From Pseudomonas grandcourensis (lineage in GTDB: Bacteria; Pseudomonadota; Gammaproteobacteria; Pseudomonadales; Pseudomonadaceae), in assembly GCF_039909015.1 (NCBI RefSeq), contig NZ_CP150919.1, positions 5,866,501-5,930,500 of the forward strand: 64,000 bases of DNA, written 5' to 3'. Shown in pieces: positions 20,214 through 28,692 of this stretch; the first letter of the stretch is position 1; the number at the start of each line of letters is the position of its first letter. The translations under genes and the position numbers were made by a program. Below the pieces are notes generated by a model, which saw only the letters and a program-made list of their open reading frames with translations, was not told the DNA's origin and made no database searches.

Positions 20214-20303
20214 TGTGGGAGCGAGCTTGCTCGCGATGACGGCCTGACATTCAACACATGTACTGAATGCCAGACCGCTATCGCGAGCAAGCTCGCTCCC
20301 ACA
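20214..20303. repeat. REPIN: inverted REP pair
   Basis: Two inverted copies of a TGTGGGAGCGAGCTTGCTCG core separated by a spacer of about 40 bases that itself contains a short inverted repeat (CATTCA...TGAATG). It lies just after ndh. A close relative with the same spacer design is at 51934-52023. Confidence 0.9.
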
Positions 20304-20337
20304 TTGGCTCAGGGTGTTCCGGAATTTCTTATGGACA

Positions 20338-20374
20338 AAAAAAATCCCCGTATCTTTCGATACGAGGATTTTTA
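20338..20374 (-). terminator. Terminator of the tRNA operon
   Basis: On the minus strand, AAATCCTCGTATC-GAAA-GATACGGGGATTT is followed by a run of Ts. It ends the tRNA transcript after the last tRNA-Pro. Confidence 0.85.
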
Positions 20375-20377
20375 ATA

Positions 20378-20454
20378 TGGTCGGGGTAAGGGGATTCGAA
20401 CTCCTGACATCCTGCTCCCAAAGCAGGCGCGCTACCGGACTGCGCTATACCCCG
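20378..20454 (-). tRNA. tRNA-Pro (TGG)
   Basis: A 77-base tRNA with encoded CCA. The acceptor CGGGGTA pairs with the 3' strand, and the anticodon loop CTTTGGGA gives anticodon TGG. The T arm contains GGAGTTCGAATCC. It appears identical to the tRNA at 20631-20707 and is the last gene of the cluster, lying after an internal terminator. Confidence 0.95.
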
Positions 20455-20456
20455 GT

Positions 20457-20490
20457 AAAAAAAAGGCACCTTTGAAAGGCGCCTTCTTCG
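20457..20490 (-). terminator. Internal terminator between tRNA-Lys and the last tRNA-Pro
   Basis: On the minus strand, AAGGCGCCTTTCAAAGGTGCCTT is followed by eight or more Ts just before the last tRNA-Pro. It would reduce transcription into that gene or help release the upstream transcript. Confidence 0.75.
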
Positions 20491-20549
20491 ATCAGCGCTT
20501 TTGGCCTCTGATCTTAAGATTCGATTCCAGCGCTAACTGGTTTCAAAAA

Positions 20550-20625
20550 TGGTGGGTCGTGTGGGATTCGAACCTACGACCAATTGGTTAAAAGCCAACT
20601 GCTCTACCAACTGAGCTAACGACCC
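20550..20625 (-). tRNA. tRNA-Lys (TTT)
   Basis: A 76-base tRNA with encoded CCA. The acceptor is GGGTCGT, the D arm is TAGCTCAGTTGGTAGAGC, and the anticodon TTT lies in GGCTTTTAACC. Confidence 0.95.
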
Positions 20626-20630
20626 AAAAA

Positions 20631-20707
20631 TGGTCGGGGTAAGGGGATTCGAACTCCTGACATCCTGCTCCCAAAGCAGGCGCGCTACCGGACTGCGCTA
20701 TACCCCG
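20631..20707 (-). tRNA. tRNA-Pro (TGG), second copy
   Basis: A 77-base tRNA with encoded CCA and anticodon TGG. It looks the same base for base as the copy at 20378-20454. It lies between tRNA-Lys and tRNA-Asn in one operon. Confidence 0.95.
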
Positions 20708-20716
20708 GTTTGAAAT

Positions 20717-20792
20717 TGGCTCCGTGACCAGGACTCGAACCTGGGACCCAATGATTAACAGTCATTTGCTCTACCGACTGAGCTATCACGGA
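20717..20792 (-). tRNA. tRNA-Asn (GTT)
   Basis: A 76-base tRNA with encoded CCA. The acceptor is TCCGTGA, and anticodon GTT lies in GACTGTTAATC. It is the first gene of the cluster, about 80 bases after the predicted transcription start. Confidence 0.95.
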
Positions 20793-20880
20793 ACTACACA
20801 TTTCAATTTACAACTTTGAAGCTTTACTGCGTTCTCTTCGACCCGTTCGCATCGCTGCGTTCGTGTGTCTGAGGCGCGCT

Positions 20881-20908
20881 ATTCTACAATCTTCAGCACC
20901 TCTGTCAA
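20881..20908 (-). promoter_or_regulatory. Sigma-70 promoter of the tRNA cluster
   Basis: On the minus strand there is TTGACA, 16 bases, then TAGAAT, followed by a GCGCGCC discriminator, which is typical of stringently controlled stable-RNA promoters. The rest of the 300 bases between the tRNAs and clpB (20793-21092) holds only this promoter and the clpB terminator. Confidence 0.85.
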
Positions 20909-21041
20909 CCCCCTAAATTGCTTTCAAGTTAATGATTTGCAACTTATTTTGGATTCCTGCTTGGGGAGCGGAAACCCTGGCGGGTGACTGACTGCGGGGC
21001 GCACTTTACAAGCCTTTTCCTTTGAGTTCAACAGCCTAACG

Positions 21042-21072
21042 AAAAAAAGGCCTCGTTATGCGAGGCCTTTTC
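21042..21072 (-). terminator. Rho-independent terminator of clpB
   Basis: On the minus strand, AAAAGGCCTCG-CATAA-CGAGGCC is followed by a T tract. It starts about 20 bases after the clpB stop. Confidence 0.85.
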
Positions 21073-21092
21073 GATTTTGCCGCGGTTCTGGA

Positions 21093-23657
21093 TCAGACGA
21101 AGACGATTTCGTCGTTTTCCACCACACCATGAGCGGTATCGCCCGGCATGAATCGACCGGACAGAATCAGCTGCGCCAGCGGGTTCTCGATCCAGCGCTG
21201 GATGGCGCGCTTGAGCGGCCGTGCGCCGTACACCGGGTCGTAGCCGACCGCGATCAGCTTGTCCATGGCTTCAGGGCTGAGCTCAAGCTTCAGCTCGCGC
21301 TCTGTCAGGCGACTGCGCAGACGCCCCAACTGGATCTCGGTAATACCGGCGATCTGATCCCGCGCCAATGGCTCGAAGATCACCACTTCGTCGACCCGGT
21401 TGATGAACTCCGGCCGGAAGTGGCTGGAAATCGCATCCATCACCGCCGCGCGTTGCGCCTCACGGTCACCGACCAGTTCCTGGATCTGTACCGACCCCAG
21501 GTTGGAGGTCATGACAATCACGGTGTTCTTGAAGTCCACCGTGCGGCCGTGGCTGTCGGTCAGACGACCATCCTCGAGCACTTGCAGCAAGATGTTGAAC
21601 ACATCCGGGTGCGCCTTCTCGACTTCGTCCATGAGGATCACCGAATACGGCTTGCGACGCACGGCCTCGGTCAGGTAACCGCCCTCTTCGTAGCCCACGT
21701 AGCCTGGTGGCGCACCGATCAAGCGAGCCACGGAATGTTTTTCCATGAACTCGGACATATCGATCCGCACCATCGCCTCCTCAGTGTCGAAGAGGAATTC
21801 GGCCAGCGCCTTGCACAGCTCGGTTTTACCGACACCGGTCGGGCCGAGGAACATGAACGAGCCGCTCGGGCGATTCGGGTCGGACAACCCGGCGCGGGAA
21901 CGCCGCACCGCGTTGGAAACCGCAACCACCGCTTCGTCCTGGCCGATCACACGCTGGTGCAACAGGCTTTCCATCTTCATCAGTTTTTCGCGCTCGCCTT
22001 CGAGCATTTTCGACACCGGAATACCGGTCCACTTCGACACGACTTCGGCGATCTCTTCTTCAGTCACCTTGCTGCGCAGCAACTGGTTTTCGGCCTTGCC
22101 GTGCTGGTCGACCATTTGCAGGCTGCGCTCCAGGTCCGGGATCACCCCGTACTGCAACTCGGCCATGCGGTTCAGGTCGCCTTTGCGGCGGGCCGCTTCC
22201 AGCTCCTGACGGGACTGCTCGATTTTCTGCTGGATCTGCGCCGAACCCTGGACTTCGGCTTTTTCCGAGTTCCAGATTTCTTCGAGATCCGAGTACTCAC
22301 GCTCATGACGAGCGATTTCTTCCTGCAATTTCTCCAGACGCTTCTTCGCCGCGTCGTCGCTTTCTTTCTTCAGCGCCTGGGATTCCACCTTCAGCTGAAT
22401 CAGGCGACGCTCCAGACGGTCCAGCACTTCCGGCTTGGAGTCGATCTCCATGCGGATGCGGCTGGCGGCTTCATCGATCAGGTCGATGGCCTTGTCCGGC
22501 AACTGCCGGTCAGTGATGTAGCGATGGCTGAGCTTGGCCGCGGCAATGATCGCGCCGTCGGTAATCGCTACCTTGTGGTGAACCTCATAACGTTCCTTGA
22601 GGCCACGCAGGATGGCGATGGTGTCTTCCTCACTCGGCTCGTCCACCAGTACTTTCTGGAAGCGCCGCTCAAGGGCCGCATCCTTCTCTATATATTGGCG
22701 GTACTCGTTGAGCGTGGTCGCACCGACACAGTGCAGCTCACCGCGGGCCAGGGCCGGCTTGAGCATGTTGCCCGCATCCATCGAGCCTTCGCCTTTACCG
22801 GCGCCAACCATGGTGTGCAGTTCGTCGATGAACAGGATGATCTGCCCTTCCTGCTTCGACAGTTCATTGAGCAGGGATTTCAGGCGCTCTTCGAACTCAC
22901 CGCGATACTTGGCACCGGCAATCAGCGCCCCCATGTCCAGGGACAACAGGCGCTTGCCCTTGAGGCCATCCGGCACTTCACCATTGATGATGCGCTGGGC
23001 CAGTCCTTCGGCGATGGCGGTTTTACCCACGCCAGGCTCACCGATCAGCACCGGGTTGTTCTTGGTGCGACGTTGCAGCACCTGGATGGTCCGGCGAATT
23101 TCATCGTCACGGCCGATCACCGGATCGAGCTTGCCGTCTTCGGCGCGCTTGGTCAGGTCGACGGTGTATTTATCCAGCGCCTGACGGGACTCTTCGTGGT
23201 TCGGGTCGTTGACTGCTTCGCCACCGCGCAGGTTGTTGATCGCATTTTCCAGGGCTTTCTTGCTCACGCCCTGGCCGAGCAACAGTTTGCCGAGCTTGCT
23301 GTTCTCGTCCATGGCGGCCAGCAGCACCAGCTCGCTGGAGATGAACTGGTCGCCCTTCTGCTGGGCCAGACGGTCGGCCTGATTGAGCAGACGCGCCAGA
23401 TCCTGCGACATGTTCACGTCACCGGTCGGGTTCTGGATTTTCGGTAGCTGGTCTAGCTCTTTGGTCAGCTCTTTACGCAGGCTGTTGATGTCGAAGCCCA
23501 CCTGCATCAGCAGGGGCTTGATCGAGCCACCCTGTTGTTCGAGCAAGGCTTGCATCAAGTGCGCCGGTTCAATGGCCGGATGATCGTGGCCGACTGCCAG
23601 GGATTGGGCATCGGACAACGCTAACTGCAATTTGCTGGTTAAACGGTCTATACGCAT
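21093..23657 (-). CDS. clpB: ATP-dependent chaperone ClpB
   Basis: An 854-residue Hsp100 disaggregase that works with DnaK to rescue aggregated proteins. The domains are an N-terminal Clp-N domain (about 1-145), AAA1 with Walker [10 protein letters not shown] (about 205) and LFIDELHTM, a coiled-coil middle domain (about 410-525, rich in E/K/R), AAA2 with Walker [10 protein letters not shown] (about 605) and [11 protein letters not shown], and a C-terminal D2-small domain. The [21 protein letters not shown] start is canonical. Length matches the family. A strong sigma-32 promoter lies 73-100 bases upstream, and a terminator follows. Confidence 0.97.
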   Translation of the reverse strand: MRIDRLTSKLQLALSDAQSLAVGHDHPAIEPAHLMQALLEQQGGSIKPLLMQVGFDINSLRKELTKELDQLPKIQNPTGDVNMSQDLARLLNQADRLAQQKGDQFISSELVLLAAMDENSKLGKLLLGQGVSKKALENAINNLRGGEAVNDPNHEESRQALDKYTVDLTKRAEDGKLDPVIGRDDEIRRTIQVLQRRTKNNPVLIGEPGVGKTAIAEGLAQRIINGEVPDGLKGKRLLSLDMGALIAGAKYRGEFEERLKSLLNELSKQEGQIILFIDELHTMVGAGKGEGSMDAGNMLKPALARGELHCVGATTLNEYRQYIEKDAALERRFQKVLVDEPSEEDTIAILRGLKERYEVHHKVAITDGAIIAAAKLSHRYITDRQLPDKAIDLIDEAASRIRMEIDSKPEVLDRLERRLIQLKVESQALKKESDDAAKKRLEKLQEEIARHEREYSDLEEIWNSEKAEVQGSAQIQQKIEQSRQELEAARRKGDLNRMAELQYGVIPDLERSLQMVDQHGKAENQLLRSKVTEEEIAEVVSKWTGIPVSKMLEGEREKLMKMESLLHQRVIGQDEAVVAVSNAVRRSRAGLSDPNRPSGSFMFLGPTGVGKTELCKALAEFLFDTEEAMVRIDMSEFMEKHSVARLIGAPPGYVGYEEGGYLTEAVRRKPYSVILMDEVEKAHPDVFNILLQVLEDGRLTDSHGRTVDFKNTVIVMTSNLGSVQIQELVGDREAQRAAVMDAISSHFRPEFINRVDEVVIFEPLARDQIAGITEIQLGRLRSRLTERELKLELSPEAMDKLIAVGYDPVYGARPLKRAIQRWIENPLAQLILSGRFMPGDTAHGVVENDEIVFV

Positions 23658-23729
23658 GGGTCACCTTCCTTTTGAGCAGGCCGGACCTATAAAACATCCT
23701 GAATGAAGAAACCTGCCAGATACCACCAT

Positions 23730-23757
23730 AGATGTGGTCGATTCTGGGAGTTTCAAG
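23730..23757 (-). promoter_or_regulatory. Sigma-32 heat-shock promoter of clpB
   Basis: On the minus strand, CTTGAAA, 13 bases, then CCACATCT, which fits the RpoH consensus CTTGAAA-N13/14-CCCCATNT at 14 of 15 specified or near-specified positions. It lies upstream of clpB and downstream of pgeF, so clpB can be induced independently of rluD-pgeF. Confidence 0.85.
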
Positions 23758-23787
23758 CGTCGAGACGTTGATGCAGGTCAGGGTAGC

Positions 23788-24513
23788 TTAGCGGGCGAGC
23801 CAGATCAGGGAGGCGAAGCGGCCGGTGCGAGGGGCACGGCGGTAAGAAAAGAAGCGCGGATCGGTCACGGTGCAGAATCCGCCGCCATACACAGCGGTGA
23901 CGCCGCGAGCTGCCAGACGCAGACGCGCAAGCCTATAGATGTCGGCCATGAACTTGCCGGGGTTTTGGCTCGGTACAAAGGCCTCTGCCGCCTGCGGCAA
24001 CTGCTGCACGAAGGTTTCACGCACTTCCGGGCCGACTTCAAAGGCTTGCGGGCCGATGGCCGGGCCGAGCCAGACCAATACCTCGGCAGGCGGTACCGCC
24101 AGACTGTCGAGGGTGGCTTCCAGCACGCCAGCAGCCAACCCGCGCCAACCGGCATGGGCCGCCGCTACGCGAGTGCCGGCACGGTCGCAAAACAGCGCAG
24201 GCAGGCAATCGGCGGTCATAGCAGCGCAGGCGACGCCCGGCGTTGATGTCCAGCTGGCATCAGCCGTATCCACTCGGCCAGGATCGGCATGGGCCACGAC
24301 AATGCCGTGGACCTGCTGCAGCCAGGCCGGTTGAATGGAGAAATGATCGGTAAGACGACGGCGATTCTCGGCAACAGCTTCAGGGCTGTCGTCGACGTGA
24401 TCACCGAGGTTGAGGCTGTCGAACGGCGCCAGACTGACGCCGCCCGCACGGGTGGTGACGCAGGCTTTGACCCCGGCCGGCGCGGGCCAGTCAGGAATCA
24501 GCCAGTCACTCAT
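23788..24513 (-). CDS. pgeF: Peptidoglycan editing factor (laccase-domain, YfiH)
   Basis: A 241-residue cytoplasmic protein of the DUF152/YfiH family. In E. coli it removes wrongly incorporated serine from the UDP-MurNAc peptide. Zinc and active-site residues are visible in TTRAGGVS, NLGDHVDD (about residues 36-43), MTADCLPALF (about 97-106, with the cysteine) and AAHAGWRGLAAGV (about 116-128, with the histidine). The start overlaps the rluD stop (ATGA). rluD-pgeF-clpB on one strand with divergent bamD is the usual Pseudomonas order. Confidence 0.92.
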   Translation of the reverse strand: MSDWLIPDWPAPAGVKACVTTRAGGVSLAPFDSLNLGDHVDDSPEAVAENRRRLTDHFSIQPAWLQQVHGIVVAHADPGRVDTADASWTSTPGVACAAMTADCLPALFCDRAGTRVAAAHAGWRGLAAGVLEATLDSLAVPPAEVLVWLGPAIGPQAFEVGPEVRETFVQQLPQAAEAFVPSQNPGKFMADIYRLARLRLAARGVTAVYGGGFCTVTDPRFFSYRRAPRTGRFASLIWLAR

Positions 24514-25472
24514 CCGATAAATGCCTCACGATCTTGTTTGAGCAGGGTCAGCAACCAGACGAAATCTTCCGGCAACGGCGATTCCCAGCTCATTCGCTGA
24601 CCGGTGGTCGGATGATCCAGTTCCAGGAAACGCGCGTGCAACGCCTGACGCGGGAAGTTTTTCAGCGATTCGACCATGGTCGGGTTGGCTGCCGGCGGGA
24701 TACGGAAACGACCGCCGTAGGCAGGATCTCCGACCAACGGGTAGTTGATGTGCGCCATGTGCACGCGAATCTGGTGCGTACGACCGGTTTCCAGCTTCAC
24801 CCGCACGTGAGTGTGGGAGCGGAAACGCTCGAGCACACGGTAATGGCTGACGGCTTGCTTGCCACCTTCCATCACGGCCATGCGCTGGCGCTGCTGGCCG
24901 TGACGACCGATCGGCGCGTTGATCTTGCCACCCGCTGTCACCACGCCGATCACGATGCACTCGTAGATCCGGCTGACGCTGCGGCTCTGCAACTGTGTAA
25001 CCAGCTGCGTCTGCGCTTGAATGGTCTTGGCCACCACCATCAGACCGGTGGTGTCCTTGTCCAGGCGATGCACGATACCGGCGCGGGGCACATTGATGAT
25101 GTCCGGCACGTGGTGCAGCAAGGCGTTGAGCAAGGTGCCGTCGGCATGACCGGCAGCCGGGTGCACCACCAGGCCCGCAGGCTTGTTGATCACGAGGATG
25201 TCGTCGTCTTCGTAGACGATATCCAGGGCTATGTCTTGAGCGACCCATTCGCCCTGAGCTTCCTGCTCGGCAGTCAGCTCAAGGATGGCGCCGCCGTGGA
25301 CGATGTCTCGCGGGCGGATAACCGCCCCATCCACAGTCAGGCGGCCGTCTTTGATCCAGGCGGAAAGGCGCGAGCGCGAGTGCTCAGCGAATAATTGTGC
25401 GGCGACTTGATCGAGGCGTTGGCCGCCCAATTCGGACGGCACCTCTGCGCGAAGTTCAATTTTATCGGACAT
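24510..25472 (-). CDS. rluD: 23S rRNA pseudouridine(1911/1915/1917) synthase
   Basis: A 320-residue RluA-family pseudouridine synthase that modifies helix 69 of 23S rRNA. It has an N-terminal S4 RNA-binding domain (about residues 10-75, [11 protein letters not shown] and [14 protein letters not shown]). The catalytic motif is [13 protein letters not shown], with the aspartate at about residue 138, and [14 protein letters not shown] comes later. I chose ATG 25472 ([12 protein letters not shown]) over an in-frame GTG at 25493. It is divergent from bamD (about 150 bases), and its stop overlaps the pgeF start. Confidence 0.94.
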   Translation of the reverse strand: MSDKIELRAEVPSELGGQRLDQVAAQLFAEHSRSRLSAWIKDGRLTVDGAVIRPRDIVHGGAILELTAEQEAQGEWVAQDIALDIVYEDDDILVINKPAGLVVHPAAGHADGTLLNALLHHVPDIINVPRAGIVHRLDKDTTGLMVVAKTIQAQTQLVTQLQSRSVSRIYECIVIGVVTAGGKINAPIGRHGQQRQRMAVMEGGKQAVSHYRVLERFRSHTHVRVKLETGRTHQIRVHMAHINYPLVGDPAYGGRFRIPPAANPTMVESLKNFPRQALHARFLELDHPTTGQRMSWESPLPEDFVWLLTLLKQDREAFIG

Positions 25473-25623
25473 GCTCAGACTAGGCGTCGGCACAGCCTTT
25501 GGTTTCGGCTGCGCGCTTGTGGTTAAATACGGCGTCTTTTGCCCCGAGGCTATTCAACGGGGCGCTCATCATAACAGGACGGCCACGCCCAAGACAGCGG
25601 CCGTCATAGGGACGCAAGCCGCC

Positions 25624-26646
25624 ATGCAAGTGAAACACCTGCTGCTGATCGCCATCCTCGCATTGACCGCTGCTTGCTCATCGAAGGAAGTCGTAGACGA
25701 AAACCTCAGTGAAGTCGAGCTGTACCAACAGGCTCAAGCCGACCTGGACAATAGCAGCTACACCAGTGCCATCGCCAAGCTGAAGGCTCTGGAATCGCGT
25801 TATCCGTTCGGTCGCTATGCCGATCAGGCGCAACTCGAACTCATCTACGCCAACTACAAGAACACCGAGCCAGAGGCTGCAAAGTCCGCTGCGGAGCGTT
25901 TCATTCGTCTGCACCCACAGCATCCGAACGTCGATTATGCCTACTACCTCAAGGGCCTGACTTCTTTCGACCAGGACGTCGGCCTGCTGGCGCGTTTCCT
26001 GCCGCTGGACATGACCAAGCGTGACCCGGGCGCCGCCCGCGACTCCTATAACGAGTTCGCGCAGCTGACCAGCCGCTTCCCGAACAGCCGCTACGCGCCA
26101 GACGCCAAGCAGCGCATGATTTATCTGCGCAACCTGCTGGCAGCCTACGAAATTCACGTGGCCGATTACTACCTGACCCGTCAGGCCTATGTCGCCGCCG
26201 CGAACCGCGGTCGTTACGTGGTGGAAAACTTCCAGGAAACCCCTTCGGTCGGCGACGGCCTGGCGGTGATGACCGAGGCCTACCAGCGCCTGCACTTGGA
26301 CGAACTGGCCGCCACCAGCCTGGAAACACTGAAGCTCAACTACCCGAACCACCCGACGCTGGTAGACGGTCAGTTCGTACCGACCGTGGCCGAGGCCGAC
26401 AACCGTTCGTGGCTGAGCAAGACGACCCTGGGCCTGATCGAGTCCCGTCCGCCGCTGCCACCGGGCGAAACCCGCGCCAACCAGGACGTACAGAAGCAAT
26501 TCCAGGACGCCAAGGACGCCATCCCGAGCGAGCTCAAGCCTAAAGACGACAATGGCGACGCGGTCGAAGAAGAAAATCACGAAGCGGAAGGCAACAACAG
26601 CGACCGTTCGTGGTTCAGCTACATGACCTTCGGCGTGTTCGACTGA
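25624..26646 (+). CDS. bamD: Outer membrane assembly lipoprotein BamD
   Basis: A 340-residue lipoprotein of the BAM complex, essential for inserting beta-barrel proteins. The lipobox LTAACSS places the lipidated cysteine at residue 18. TPR-like helices span about 30-255 ([48 protein letters not shown]). The C-terminal extension of about 80 residues ([13 protein letters not shown] onward) is longer than in E. coli BamD (245 residues) but usual in pseudomonads. ATG 25624 starts the signal peptide. A bidirectional terminator follows. Confidence 0.95.
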   Translation: MQVKHLLLIAILALTAACSSKEVVDENLSEVELYQQAQADLDNSSYTSAIAKLKALESRYPFGRYADQAQLELIYANYKNTEPEAAKSAAERFIRLHPQHPNVDYAYYLKGLTSFDQDVGLLARFLPLDMTKRDPGAARDSYNEFAQLTSRFPNSRYAPDAKQRMIYLRNLLAAYEIHVADYYLTRQAYVAAANRGRYVVENFQETPSVGDGLAVMTEAYQRLHLDELAATSLETLKLNYPNHPTLVDGQFVPTVAEADNRSWLSKTTLGLIESRPPLPPGETRANQDVQKQFQDAKDAIPSELKPKDDNGDAVEEENHEAEGNNSDRSWFSYMTFGVFD

Positions 26647-26660
26647 CACCCCGGGTTGTG

Positions 26661-26696
26661 AAAAAAGGGAGACTTTCGAGTCTCCCTTTTTTATTT
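26661..26696 (+). terminator. Rho-independent terminator after bamD
   Basis: AAAAAAGGGAGACT-TTCG-AGTCTCCC followed by TTTTTTATTT; the flanking A run lets it act in both directions. Confidence 0.88.
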
Positions 26697-26771
26697 CAGC
26701 GCTTTATTACACTGTGCGCCTGTCAGGTCCTTGGCTAAACTGCCGGATCATCAGTCGAAAAGCAGCTCACC

Positions 26772-27005
26772 ATGCTTCGTTTATTGTTCTGGATTGCCCT
26801 GATTGCCGTTGCAGTGTGGTTCTGGCGCAAGTTCAAGGGTCAGGCTTCCACCCCCAGATCCCCTGCCGAGCGGGAAGCGGCGCCCATGGTCCGTTGCGCC
26901 CATTGCGGCGTCCACCTGCCCCGTGACCGCGCGCTGAGCCTCGACCAGCAATGGTATTGCAGCCAGGCTCATCTCGAGCAAGGCAAGGGCTCCAGTGGCC
27001 GCTGA
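26772..27005 (+). CDS. PP0621-family small zinc-ribbon-like membrane protein
   Basis: A 77-residue protein with an N-terminal membrane helix (about residues 1-18, MLRLLFWIALIAVAVWF), then a basic linker and a possible metal site: CAHCGVHLP (about 43-51) and WYCSQAH (about 63-69). It matches the PP0621 family, conserved next to pilS in pseudomonads; its function is unknown. Only a decayed pilS follows here. Confidence 0.78.
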   Translation: MLRLLFWIALIAVAVWFWRKFKGQASTPRSPAEREAAPMVRCAHCGVHLPRDRALSLDQQWYCSQAHLEQGKGSSGR

Positions 27006-27039
27006 CACTTGAGCAGAAATGGCAGCCGTTTAAGGACTA

Positions 27040-27354
27040 TCGCGCGCCCCCAAGGAACTGAAAGGTGTTGATCGACGTCTGACTCAGATTATTCAAGACC
27101 TCTCTCTGCGAATGAACCGGGTAATCGAAAACGTCCTGCATCTGCAGCACCGCGTGCAAATGCCGCCGCTACGGCTCGAGTTGAAATCACTGGAAATACT
27201 CAAAAATGAAGCCCCAGCCCGCCATATCAAGGGCCTGGGGTTTTATCTGTCCGGCCAGCCGGGCGAAAGCATTCTGTCCCGCCTAGACTTCAAGGCACGC
27301 CAGGAAAGCGGCTGCTTTTGCATGACCTATGCACACGGACGGAACCCACGTTGA
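27040..27354 (+). pseudogene. pilS: pilS remnant (sensor kinase, internally deleted)
   Basis: An open frame of about 100 codons that matches pieces of the pilus sensor kinase PilS joined together. Bases about 27067-27180 read GVDRRLTQIIQDLSLRMNRV followed by IENVLHLQHR. This corresponds to the segment of PilS just after the phosphoacceptor H box (DRRLTQIIQD...MN.VIENVLQLSRR in P. aeruginosa, from memory). Bases about 27229-27350 read GLGFYLSGQPGESI, a LDFKAR stretch and CFCMTYAHGR, which corresponds to the final G2-box GLGLYLSRELCES and the C-terminus. The six-helix membrane domain, PAS domain, H box itself and N/G1 ATP-binding boxes are absent. The stop overlaps the TTG start proposed for pilR, as expected for the native junction. 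The left edge is approximate: a TAA closes the frame upstream at about 27030. It cannot encode a working kinase. Confidence 0.85.
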
Positions 27355-28688
27355 ACACGAGACCACGGCAAAAAGTCTTGATCGTCGATGACGAACCGGA
27401 CATTCGCGAACTACTGGAAATCACCCTGGGCAGGATGAAGCTGGAGACGTTCAACGCCCGCAATGTCGGCGAAGCGCAATCTCTGCTCAAACGCGAAACC
27501 TTCGATCTATGCCTGACCGACATGCAGTTGCCGGACGGTACCGGTCTGGAGCTGGTGCAGCACATCCAGCTACGCCACCCTCAGGTCCAGGTGGCGATGA
27601 TCACCGCCTATGACAGTCTCGAAAACGCGATCAATGTGCTCAAGGCCGGGGCGTTCGACTTCCTGACCAAACCGGTGGACCTTGCGCGCCTGCGCGAACT
27701 GGTCACCAGCGCCCTGCTGGTTCCTGCCCGAGGGGTCGCCATCGATCGACGCTTGTTGGGCGACTCACTGCCCATGCGCAACCTGCGCAAACACATCACC
27801 AAACTGGCCAGCAGCCATGCGACGGTATATATCAGCGGAGAGTCCGGCAGCGGCAAGGAGTTGGTCGCGCGCCTGATCCATGATCAAAGCCCCCGTGCCA
27901 ATCAGCCGTTTATTGCGATCAACTGCGCGGCGATTCCCTCGGAACTGTTGGAGAGCGAGTTTTTCGGCCATCGCAAAGGCAGTTTCAGCGGCGCCATCGA
28001 AGACAAACCCGGCCTGTTCCAGACAGCCCACGGCGGCACCCTGCTCCTCGACGAAGTGGCCGACCTGCCGCTGGCCATGCAAGTCAAACTGCTGCGAGCA
28101 ATTCAGGAGAAATCCGTACGCTGCGTCGGCGGGCAGCAGGAGATGGCGGTGGATGTGCGCATTCTCTGCGCCACCCACAAGAACCTTGACACTGAAGTCG
28201 CCGCCGGACGATTTCGTCATGATCTTTACTACCGTTTGAACGTGATCGAACTCCGGGTGCCGCCCTTGCGTGAGCGTCGTGACGATATCGAAATGCTGAC
28301 CAGCCACATACTCAAGCGCCTGGCCGCCGATACAGATCAGCCTGCGGCAAGACTCCACCCCCAAGCCCTCGAGGCGCTGAAAAGCTATCGCTTCCCGGGC
28401 AACGTGCGGGAACTGGAAAACATGCTCGAACGGGCGCACACCTTGTGTGAGAACAAACAGATCGAAGCCGGCGACCTGCGCCTGGCTGAAGGCAATTGTG
28501 GGGCTGAGGGTGGCGTACCGGACCTGACCCGGATCGACAATCTGGAAGCATACCTGGAAAACGTCGAACGCCAACTGCTGCTCCAGGCCCTGGAGGAAAC
28601 CCGCTGGAACCGCACAGCGGCGGCCCAGCGGTTGAACCTGTCATTCAGGTCGATGCGTTACCGGCTCAAGAAGTTGGGACTGGATTGA
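27351..28688 (+). CDS. pilR: Sigma-54 response regulator PilR
   Basis: A 445-residue NtrC-family regulator that activates pilA with RpoN. The receiver domain (about 1-125) has DDE at 13-15 and the phosphoacceptor D57 in LCLTDMQ. The AAA+ domain (about 140-375) has Walker A GESGSGKE (about 163), the sigma-54-binding loop and Walker B GGTLLLDEVADL. A Fis-type helix-turn-helix is at the end (about 405-443, RTAAAQRLNLSFRSMRYRLKKL). The loop reads GSFSGA, with serine 213 in place of the near-invariant threonine of GAFTGA. The start is probably TTG 27351, overlapping the pilS remnant's stop and giving the usual 445 residues; ATG 27318 would add 11. Its kinase gene is decayed. Confidence 0.9.
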   Translation: MNTRPRQKVLIVDDEPDIRELLEITLGRMKLETFNARNVGEAQSLLKRETFDLCLTDMQLPDGTGLELVQHIQLRHPQVQVAMITAYDSLENAINVLKAGAFDFLTKPVDLARLRELVTSALLVPARGVAIDRRLLGDSLPMRNLRKHITKLASSHATVYISGESGSGKELVARLIHDQSPRANQPFIAINCAAIPSELLESEFFGHRKGSFSGAIEDKPGLFQTAHGGTLLLDEVADLPLAMQVKLLRAIQEKSVRCVGGQQEMAVDVRILCATHKNLDTEVAAGRFRHDLYYRLNVIELRVPPLRERRDDIEMLTSHILKRLAADTDQPAARLHPQALEALKSYRFPGNVRELENMLERAHTLCENKQIEAGDLRLAEGNCGAEGGVPDLTRIDNLEAYLENVERQLLLQALEETRWNRTAAAQRLNLSFRSMRYRLKKLGLD

Positions 28689-28692
28689 GGCT

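Noticed and set aside
20378..20707. Repeated sequence near 20.4-20.7 kb as a possible direct repeat or CRISPR unit
   Set aside because: The repeats are two complete tRNA-Pro genes with cloverleaf features.
20326..20800. tRNA cluster as a phage or island attachment site
   Set aside because: No integrase gene, no partial tRNA duplication beyond the full tRNA-Pro copies, and flanking genes are core (ndh, clpB).
21129..23447. 772-codon open frame antisense to clpB
   Set aside because: Same cause; the real gene is clpB with all AAA motifs.
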